11,062 bases of DNA, taken from NCBI GenBank assembly GCA_020025115.1, contig JAHHSP010000033.1, positions 1-11,062 on the forward strand, written 5' to 3'. Each line of letters opens with the position of its first letter. Position 1 is the stretch's first letter. The translations under genes and the position numbers were made by a program. A model generated the notes under the pieces. That model did not search any database, was not told the DNA's origin, and saw only the letters and a program-made list of their open reading frames with translations. Below, piece after piece: positions 6,307-11,062 of this stretch. This DNA is from Collinsella sp. (GTDB lineage Bacteria > Actinomycetota > Coriobacteriia > Coriobacteriales > Coriobacteriaceae).

Positions 6307-7230
6307 ATGGCAGATAACATCGACATCCATGAGGCCGTCGGTGCCGACGGCCAGACCGAGACCTCGGCCCGGCGCATCAAGCGCGCGCTCGCGAATGGCA
6401 AGAAGGAGCGCATCTCCAAGAACGCCTCCAACAAAATCATGCTCGGCGTGTTCCGGCTGGCCGCCGCCATCACGACCCTCGTGCTCGTGGCCATCATCGC
6501 CTACGTGGTGATCAACGGCCTGCCGCATGTGAACCCCACGTTCATTTTCACTTGGCCTCACGGCGTCAATGCCGAGGGCGGCATCTGGCCCACCATCGTC
6601 TCCACCGTGTACGTGACGGCTCTCGCCATGCTCATCTGCACGCCCATCGCCGTGCTCGCCGCCGTGTACCTGGCCGAGTACGCCAAGCAGGGGCGTCTGG
6701 TGAACATCATCCGCTATGCGGCCGACACGCTGGCCTCCGTGCCCTCCATCGTCATGGGCCTGTTCGGCTACGCCCTGTTCGTCGAGGCGATGGGGCTGGG
6801 TCTTTCCATGATCTCGGCCGCCCTCGCACTCGCCTTGCTCATGCTGCCCATCATCATGCGCACCACCGAGGAGGCCATTCGCTCCGTACCCCGTTACATC
6901 CGCTGGGGCGCCTACGGCCTGGGTGCCACGAAGTGGCAGGTCGTAAGCAAGATCGTGCTGCCCTCCGCTTTCGGTCGCATCGCGACGGGCATCGTGCTCG
7001 GCATCGGCCGCGCCATCGGCGAGACGGCCGTGGTGCTCTACACCATGGGCCAGGCCGTCAACATGCCGTTCACGCCGTTCGACTCGGGCCGCCCCATGAC
7101 CGTCCATCTGTACCTGCTGGCCAACGACGGCATCAACATGAATGCGGCGTATGGCACCGCCTTGCTGCTCATGGCCATCATCCTGGCCTTCAACCTGTTC
7201 GCCCGCTGGCTTTCCCGCAAAAGCAAGTAA
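6307..7230 (+). CDS. pstA: Phosphate ABC transporter permease PstA
   Basis: PstA is the second membrane subunit of the importer, pairing with PstC. It has 307 residues: a polar N-terminus (to about 45), a first span around IMLGVFRLAAAITTLVLVAI, and further spans through the end. The family motifs VPSIVMGLFGYALFV and GIGRAIGETAVVLYTMG are clear. In the EAA loop the sequence is RWGAYGLGATKWQ (199-211), so a tryptophan stands where EAA-type loops often carry Glu; the following G-ATKW portion is intact. Start ATG 6307 lies 3 bases after the pstC stop, and AGGAAGG (6292-6298) inside pstC is its ribosome site. It is co-transcribed with its neighbours by spacing. Confidence 0.97.
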   Translation: MADNIDIHEAVGADGQTETSARRIKRALANGKKERISKNASNKIMLGVFRLAAAITTLVLVAIIAYVVINGLPHVNPTFIFTWPHGVNAEGGIWPTIVSTVYVTALAMLICTPIAVLAAVYLAEYAKQGRLVNIIRYAADTLASVPSIVMGLFGYALFVEAMGLGLSMISAALALALLMLPIIMRTTEEAIRSVPRYIRWGAYGLGATKWQVVSKIVLPSAFGRIATGIVLGIGRAIGETAVVLYTMGQAVNMPFTPFDSGRPMTVHLYLLANDGINMNAAYGTALLLMAIILAFNLFARWLSRKSK

Positions 7231-7239
7231 GGAGCACCC

Positions 7240-8043
7240 GTGACTGTTTACCGTAACGCGCCCGAGGCCGCGCAGAGCGCCATCACCGTTTCCGACTTCA
7301 ACTTCTGGTATGGAGATTTCCACGCCCTCACCGACGTCGACCTCAACATCGCCAAGAACAAGATCACCGCTTTCATCGGTCCGTCCGGTTGCGGCAAGTC
7401 CACCTTCCTGCGCTGTATGAACCGCATGAACGACCTTATCGAGGGAACGCGCATCGAGGGCGCCATGCAACTCGACGGCTCCGATATCTACGCCGAGGGC
7501 GTTGACCCGGTCGACTTGCGCCGTCGCGTGGGCATGATCTTCCAGCAGCCCAACCCGTTTCCCAAGTCCATCTACGAGAACGTCGCATTCGGGCCGCGCC
7601 TGCAGGGCGTGACCAGCAAGAGCGACCTGGATGACATCGTCGAGGAGTCCCTCAAGCGCGCCAATCTTTGGAAAGAGGTTTCCAAACAGCTCTCCAAGGA
7701 CGGTCTCGCCCTCTCCGGCGGCCAGCAGCAGCGCCTGTGCATCGCGCGCGTGCTCGCCGTACAGCCCGACGTGCTGCTCATGGACGAGCCCTGCTCGGCC
7801 ATCGATCCCACCTCCGTGCAGAAAGTCGAGGACCTCATGGTCGAGCTCGCGCCCGAGATGACGATCATCATCGTCACCCACAACATGCAGCAGGCCGCCC
7901 GCATCTCCGACTACACCGCATTCTTCTTGCAGGAGGTTGCCGGCGAGCCCGCCACGCTCATCGAGTACGGCAGGACCGACGACATCTTCACCACGCCCAT
8001 GGACAAGCGCACCGAGGACTACATCACCGGACGCTTTGGTTAA
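7240..8043 (+). CDS. pstB: Phosphate ABC transporter ATP-binding protein PstB
   Basis: PstB is the ATPase that powers phosphate import. The 267-residue protein has every ABC motif: Walker A GPSGCGKST (47-55), the Q-loop with PstB-typical FQQPNPFPKSIYENVAFGPR, signature LSGGQQQR (158-165), Walker B VLLMDEP (178-184) followed by CSAIDP, and the switch histidine His214 in IIVTHNM. The FQQPNPFPKS stretch is characteristic of PstB and separates it from other ABC ATPases. It starts with GTG at 7240, with AAGGAG (7229-7234) 5 bases before, 9 bases after the pstA stop. A 65-base gap holding a nested stem-loop separates it from phoU2. Confidence 0.98.
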   Translation: MTVYRNAPEAAQSAITVSDFNFWYGDFHALTDVDLNIAKNKITAFIGPSGCGKSTFLRCMNRMNDLIEGTRIEGAMQLDGSDIYAEGVDPVDLRRRVGMIFQQPNPFPKSIYENVAFGPRLQGVTSKSDLDDIVEESLKRANLWKEVSKQLSKDGLALSGGQQQRLCIARVLAVQPDVLLMDEPCSAIDPTSVQKVEDLMVELAPEMTIIIVTHNMQQAARISDYTAFFLQEVAGEPATLIEYGRTDDIFTTPMDKRTEDYITGRFG

Positions 8044-8044
8044 T

Positions 8045-8085
8045 GTGCGGAGCGCGCGGTGCACGTCGTATGTCACCGCCCGCAC
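8045..8085 (+). other. Nested stem-loop between pstB and phoU2
   Basis: Outer arms GTGCGG (8045-8050) and CCGCAC (8080-8085) enclose inner arms GCGGTG (8056-8061) and CACCGC (8074-8079), with a 5-base bulge on the left and a 12-base loop. There is no T-tract, so full termination is unlikely. In an otherwise tightly packed operon it may tune phoU2 relative to pstB by stabilising or processing the mRNA. Confidence 0.5.
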
Positions 8086-8108
8086 GCGTACCTGTTAAGG
8101 AGGCGCAT

Positions 8109-8936
8109 ATGCGCAAGCTCTTCTCCAGCCAACTCATCGAGGCACGCCACGAGATGCTGTCCATCTTCGAGGCCATCGACCTGACCCTCCACGATGCCGT
8201 CGAGGCCTTCGTGAACGACGACCGCGACCTCGCGCGCCGCGCTCAGAACAAGACTCTCAAAATCGACGCCCGGTGCGCTAACCTCGAGGCCGTCTGTTAC
8301 AACTTGATCGCCACGCAGAGCCCGGTCGCCTCAGACTTCCGCCTGCTTCAGACGATCATCTATATCGACTTCAACCTGCAGCGCATGAGCGACAAGGTGC
8401 GCCGCATCGCCCGTGCGGCCAAGCGCAAGGTCAAAAACGACATCGAGCTCCCGCCGCAGATGGTCGCCCTTATCGAGGAGGAGGCGGCCAGCGTCTATCG
8501 CGTGCTGGGCGCCACCGCCTCTGCGCTTGTGAACAACGACCTCGCCACGGTCCTGACCTTGTCCGAAGAGGATGAGGCCGTTCATGGCGCATACCAGGAG
8601 TTCTTCCGCGTCTTCAATCGTATGGAGATCGTGGAGGCCGCCGATGACGCGCAGATGGATGATTTCCGCCGCACGGTCATGGTGTCGCGCTATTTGGATC
8701 GCGTCGCGAGCATTTCGATGGAGTGCGCGTACCGCCTCATGTTCCTGTTGACCGGCCAGCGCTGGAGCGCCGACGATATCGCCGAGGCCGATGAGGGGGA
8801 GCTCGAGAGCCTGCGCATCCCCTCCGGCGAAGGCGTGACGCTCGACCCCAAGTCCGACGCGCGCTTCGTATCTCACCTCGCGCCCGATGAGGTCGGCCAC
8901 GACCTGGCGGCCCTCATCGCCGGGCTGGGGGAATAG
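8109..8936 (+). CDS. phoU: PhoU-family phosphate regulator, copy 2
   Basis: This 275-residue paralogue of the gene at 3463 occupies the usual phoU position after pstB, so it is the likelier positional equivalent of classical PhoU. The start ATG 8109 has a strong AAGGAGG (8097-8103) 5 bases before it. It aligns with copy 1 without gaps to residue 270; the first 31 residues differ at one position, while the second half (about 147-198) differs most. Canonical PhoU metal-binding signatures are replaced here too: QRMSD (91-95) and DRVAS (197-201). The RIPSGEGVTLDP block and LAPDEVG of the C-terminal extension are preserved exactly, pointing to a conserved function. The tail after LAPDEVG is shorter than in copy 1 and lacks its acidic end. 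DNA between the copies differs at many synonymous sites, so this is an old duplication. Confidence 0.94.
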   Translation: MRKLFSSQLIEARHEMLSIFEAIDLTLHDAVEAFVNDDRDLARRAQNKTLKIDARCANLEAVCYNLIATQSPVASDFRLLQTIIYIDFNLQRMSDKVRRIARAAKRKVKNDIELPPQMVALIEEEAASVYRVLGATASALVNNDLATVLTLSEEDEAVHGAYQEFFRVFNRMEIVEAADDAQMDDFRRTVMVSRYLDRVASISMECAYRLMFLLTGQRWSADDIAEADEGELESLRIPSGEGVTLDPKSDARFVSHLAPDEVGHDLAALIAGLGE

Positions 8937-8937
8937 G

Positions 8938-8961
8938 GCTGCGCAGATCGCTTCGCGCAGC
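8938..8961 (+). other. Stem-loop right after phoU2
   Basis: GCTGCGC (8938-8944) and GCGCAGC (8955-8961) pair perfectly around a 10-base loop, beginning 2 bases after the phoU2 stop. TTGCTTGG follows, with no continuous T-run. It may aid mRNA 3'-end stability or act with the next hairpin in termination. Confidence 0.45.
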
Positions 8962-8982
8962 TTGCTTGGTGATTCGGGGCAG

Positions 8983-9013
8983 GGATGCGGCGTCCGCCAT
9001 GGCCGCCGCATCC
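8983..9013 (+). terminator. Likely terminator of the pst-phoU unit
   Basis: GGATGCGGCG (8983-8992) and CGCCGCATCC (9004-9013) form a perfect 10-bp GC-rich stem with an 11-base loop. The sequence after it (TTGCGTTAGT) is only partly T-rich, so efficiency is uncertain. It closes the phosphate module before yggS. Confidence 0.6.
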
Positions 9014-9019
9014 TTGCGT

Positions 9020-9025
9020 TAGTAT
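9020..9025 (+). promoter_or_regulatory. Weak candidate -10 box for yggS
   Basis: TAGTAT matches 4 of 6 consensus bases and lies just after the terminator-like hairpin, 61 bases before the yggS ATG. No recognisable -35 is present, so this rests mainly on position. Confidence 0.22.
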
Positions 9026-9086
9026 GGCGTATGACCGGGCGCCCGCGGCACCGCGGCCATGTCAGGCGGATGCGAAAGGATATGCG

Positions 9087-9824
9087 ATGGAAGAGGATTA
9101 CGGCGCTTTTATCGAGGATCGACGTGCGGAGATTTTGCAGCGCGTCGACGCGTCCCTCGCGGCGAGTGGCCGCACCAGGGACGATGTCGAGCTCGTCGCC
9201 GTCTCCAAGACCGTCGGCCTTATGCAGGTGCTCGCCGCCCTCGATGCCGGATATCGCGTATTCGGCGAGAACCGACCCCAGGAATTGCATCGCAAGCTCG
9301 AGGGCCTCGAGCTCGTCCAAGAGACGCGTCCCGTGCGCTTCGACATGATCGGCAACCTGCAGACGAACAAGATCAACGCCGCGCTCGGCCGTGTCGGCCT
9401 CATCCACTCGATTGGCACCATGCATTTGGCCGAGGCCGTGAGCAGTCGCGCGTTGCGCCGTCTGGACGCCGGCGAGCTGGCGGCCCCGCAGAGGGTGCTC
9501 ATCGAGGTCAACGTCAGCGGTGAGGAGACCAAGGGCGGATTTGCGCCCGACGACCTGCGACGCTCGATGGATGGGCTGCAGAGCCTTTGTGGAATTCGGA
9601 TCGAGGGGCTTATGACCATGGCTCCGCGTGGGGATAAATCCAGGGCACGTGCGTGCTTTGCCGGCTTGCGCGAGTTGCGTGACGAGCTTCGCGACTCGAG
9701 TGGGCTGGAGCTTTGCGAGCTGTCCTGCGGCATGAGCGAGGATTATCAGATCGCGCTCGAGGAGGGGTCCACCATCGTTCGCCTGGGGCGTGTGGTATTT
9801 GACCCATCCTTTGAAGTACTATAG
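9087..9824 (+). CDS. yggS: YggS/YlmE-family PLP homeostasis protein (PLPBP)
   Basis: Members bind pyridoxal 5'-phosphate without a known catalytic reaction and help balance vitamin B6 and amino-acid pools in the cytoplasm. The 245-residue protein is a single alanine-racemase-like TIM barrel. The PLP lysine is Lys41 in VAVSKT. Other family blocks are FGENRPQEL, DMIGNLQTNKIN (usual form similar to HFIGHLQSNK), EVNVSGEETKGGF, GLMTMAP, and the C-terminal phosphate-binding EEGSTIVRLGR. ATG 9087 has GAAAGGA (9073-9079) 7 bases upstream; a nearby ATG at 9082 is out of frame. In many Gram-positives ylmE directly follows ylmD/pgeF and precedes sepF, as it does here except for the phosphate module upstream. 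A 39-base gap leads to sepF, suggesting co-transcription. Confidence 0.95.
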   Translation: MEEDYGAFIEDRRAEILQRVDASLAASGRTRDDVELVAVSKTVGLMQVLAALDAGYRVFGENRPQELHRKLEGLELVQETRPVRFDMIGNLQTNKINAALGRVGLIHSIGTMHLAEAVSSRALRRLDAGELAAPQRVLIEVNVSGEETKGGFAPDDLRRSMDGLQSLCGIRIEGLMTMAPRGDKSRARACFAGLRELRDELRDSSGLELCELSCGMSEDYQIALEEGSTIVRLGRVVFDPSFEVL

Positions 9825-9825
9825 G
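9799..9825 (+). promoter_or_regulatory. Possible sepF promoter overlapping the yggS end
   Basis: TTGACC (9799-9804) and TATAGG (9820-9825) flank a 15-bp spacer, and TATAGG includes the yggS stop codon. The spacer is shorter than ideal. It could give sepF extra expression independent of yggS. Confidence 0.28.
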
Positions 9826-9863
9826 CAGGTACGCCCGCACACGGCGCAAGGAGAGGTATAACC

Positions 9864-10589
9864 GTGGGATTTATAGATGACATCAAGAGCCGCCTCGGCA
9901 TGGCCCAGCCCGCCGCCGAGCCGTACGGCGACGAACCTTATGACGATTACTACGACGAGGGCGTAGACGGCGGCTACGAGGATTACCCCGAGGGCTACGG
10001 TCAACCCGCCCGGGATTCCTATCGCGGGTATGAGCCCCAGGAGCCCGGCAATGGCATGCTCGGCCAGACGCGTCGCGGCGAGGCCGAGTCCGTCGCCGTG
10101 TACACGCGCTCCGGTCAGCTGGTGGGGGAGGCGGACCGTCACGCGACGACCTACGCCCCTTCCGCCGAGCCCTCGTATCGTCCCGGCGCCTACGACACGC
10201 CCTCGAGTTACGCCCAGGCGCAGAGCCAGCGCGCGGCCCTGTCATCCGCGCCCACCCCGACTCCGCCGAGCAGCACCGAGGCCCGCGTGAGCGCGGTTTT
10301 GGAGGGCACGCCCCAGCTTCCGGCGTACGTCCTGCGCCCCGAGAGCTATGACGACGTCGAGACCGTTGTGCGCCGCGTGCGCACCCGCCAACCCGTCGCC
10401 CTCGTGTTCGCCGGCGTGCGCACCGAGGTCGCCAAACGCGTGCTCGATTTCAGCTATGGGTTCGCCTGCGGCTCCGGCGCCTCCGTGCGCGAGCTCGGCG
10501 ACCGTGTGTTCATCGTCTTGCCGGCGGGGTGCGAGGTCAAGGAGACCGACCTTGCCAAGCTGCGCAAAGACGGCTATCTCAAGCAGTAG
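9864..10589 (+). CDS. sepF: Cell division protein SepF, with long disordered linker
   Basis: SepF binds the membrane through an N-terminal amphipathic helix and the FtsZ C-terminal peptide through its folded domain, tethering and bundling the Z ring. The 241-residue protein starts MGFIDDIKSRLG, the classic membrane helix. A long low-complexity linker follows (about 15-150); its first part (about 21-57) is acidic with nine tyrosines plus Asp, Glu and Gly, and the rest is Ser/Pro/Ala-rich. The SepF domain covers about residues 157-232, with YVLRPESYDDVETVV, a PVALVF strand, AKRVLDFSYGFACGSGASV (usual form RxxDFLxGxxYAxxG) and DRVFIVLPAGCEV. The protein is longer than typical SepF (about 150-190). 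GTG 9864 has GAGAGG 7 bases before it. Position between yggS and yggT supports the call. FtsZ in this window keeps the matching peptide. Confidence 0.94.
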   Translation: MGFIDDIKSRLGMAQPAAEPYGDEPYDDYYDEGVDGGYEDYPEGYGQPARDSYRGYEPQEPGNGMLGQTRRGEAESVAVYTRSGQLVGEADRHATTYAPSAEPSYRPGAYDTPSSYAQAQSQRAALSSAPTPTPPSSTEARVSAVLEGTPQLPAYVLRPESYDDVETVVRRVRTRQPVALVFAGVRTEVAKRVLDFSYGFACGSGASVRELGDRVFIVLPAGCEVKETDLAKLRKDGYLKQ

Positions 10590-10602
10590 GAGCTGCCAAC
10601 TC

Positions 10603-10872
10603 GTGAATGCCATCACCATCGCCCGCCTCGTTCGCACCCTGTTCGAGTTCTACAACTATCTGATTCTCGGGTATGTCCTGCTTTCGTGGTTCCCGATTCG
10701 ACCGGGTAGCCTCATGGACGACATCGCCGCCGTCTTGAAGAGCCTCGTCGAGCCGTATCTCAATTTCTTCCGACGCTTCATTCCGCCATTGGGAATGATC
10801 GACTGGTCGCCGGTTGTTGCGATACTTGTGTTGAGTCTGCTCGAGAACTTCATTATCAGGCTAATATTGTAG
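10603..10872 (+). CDS. YggT/YlmG-family membrane protein
   Basis: This 89-residue protein belongs to the YggT (YlmG) family of small integral membrane proteins encoded beside sepF and divIVA. Its molecular role is not settled; links to membrane organisation, division and osmotic stress have been proposed. It is one YggT unit with two membrane spans: YNYLILGYVLLSWFPI (about 17-32) and VVAILVLSLLENFIIRLI (near the end). Between them lies the family block VEPYLNFFRRFIPPLGMIDWS. GTG 10603 is the first start after the sepF stop; TAGGAG (10587-10592) overlaps that stop and is 10 bases upstream, so translation may be coupled to sepF. Many Gram-negative homologues have two such units; this single-unit form is usual in Gram-positives. 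Confidence 0.92.
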   Translation: MNAITIARLVRTLFEFYNYLILGYVLLSWFPIRPGSLMDDIAAVLKSLVEPYLNFFRRFIPPLGMIDWSPVVAILVLSLLENFIIRLIL

Positions 10873-10894
10873 GAACTGACGCAGAGCGGTCCTC

Positions 10895-10909
10895 GCCCCA
10901 AACCGGGGC
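10895..10909 (+). other. Short stem-loop in the yggT-divIVA gap
   Basis: GCCCC (10895-10899) and GGGGC (10905-10909) pair around AAACC. There is no T-run after it. It may be a weak attenuator or a leader structure ahead of divIVA; chance is possible in GC-rich DNA. Confidence 0.35.
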
Positions 10910-10937
10910 TCCCCTCGCGCATGAAAGGATAACTATC

Positions 10938-11062
10938 ATGGCCATCACTCCCGCTGACATTCAGGCGCAGACCTTCTCCGAGGCCAAGCGCGGCTACGAC
11001 CCCGCTGAGGTCGACGTCTTCCTCGAGCAGCTCGCCTCCGAGGTCGACGCCATGCTCAATAA
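10938..11062 (+). CDS. divIVA: DivIVA-domain protein (3' partial)
   Basis: Only the first 41 codons are in the window. They match the start of the DivIVA N-terminal membrane-binding domain: ITPADIQAQTFSEAKRGYDP, then EVDVFLEQLASEVDAML, where GYDxxEVDxFL is the family hallmark. DivIVA (Wag31 in mycobacteria) recognises negatively curved membrane at poles and septa and directs septum placement or polar growth; the long coiled-coil part would follow beyond the window. ATG 10938 has AAAGGAT (10924-10930) 7 bases upstream. Its place after yggT is the standard order for this cluster. A GpsB- or SepIVA-like relative cannot be fully excluded without the C-terminus. Confidence 0.9.
   Translation, partial: MAITPADIQAQTFSEAKRGYDPAEVDVFLEQLASEVDAMLN

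Noticed and set aside
5338..8085. A 915-codon open frame on the minus strand opposite pstC, pstA, pstB and the start of phoU2
   Set aside because: It is antisense to four well-supported genes. Its product is His/Gly/Asp-rich with no recognisable domain, as expected when strong codon bias in GC-rich genes suppresses stops on the opposite strand.
3463..8936. The two phoU genes as a recent repeat or assembly duplication
   Set aside because: They differ at about 27% of residues and at many synonymous sites, so they are old paralogues and not a misassembly.
3228..8957. Short shared words (such as CGCTTCGC) near both edges of the phosphate module as insertion-site duplications
   Set aside because: They are only about 8 bases, common in GC-rich DNA, and not located symmetrically at the module ends.

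Overview
The window is a GC-rich chromosomal stretch that reads almost entirely on the + strand. It looks like a member of the Actinobacteria, most likely class Coriobacteriia (Collinsella or a close relative). That placement is an inference from gene content and order: ftsQ runs directly into ftsZ with no ftsA between them, and a pgeF (ylmD), yggS (ylmE), sepF, yggT (ylmG), divIVA series follows. I could not compare it with any database.

Layout. (1) 1-1028: ftsQ, truncated at its 5' end by the window edge, with an odd low-quality C-terminal tail that contains a strong inverted repeat. (2) 1104-2231: complete ftsZ, closed by a strong intrinsic terminator. (3) 2421-3209: pgeF/ylmD. (4) 3463-8936: a high-affinity phosphate-uptake module in the order phoU1-pstS-pstC-pstA-pstB-phoU2. 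(5) 9087-10872: yggS/ylmE, sepF and yggT/ylmG. (6) 10938-11062: the first 41 codons of divIVA, cut by the window end.

How it works together. FtsQ, FtsZ, SepF, YggT and DivIVA are cell-division, septum-placement or polar-growth proteins. With no ftsA at its usual place beside ftsZ, SepF is the expected membrane anchor of the FtsZ ring, and the intact FtsZ C-terminal peptide is its expected docking site. PgeF and YggS are housekeeping proteins (peptidoglycan editing and PLP homeostasis) usually found in this cluster. The Pst module is a complete phosphate ABC importer: lipoprotein PstS, permeases PstC and PstA, ATPase PstB, and two PhoU-family regulators.

The main points of interest are: the phosphate module sits inside an otherwise conserved ylmD-ylmE division block; two divergent PhoU paralogues (about 73% identical by hand count) bracket pstSCAB; both paralogues have lost the canonical PhoU metal-binding signatures and share an unusual conserved C-terminal extension; and several clear inverted repeats lie in the leaders of ftsZ and pstS and in the pstB-phoU2 gap. 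I saw no tRNA, rRNA, CRISPR array, insertion sequence, transposase or integrase, and no phoB/phoR-type two-component genes.
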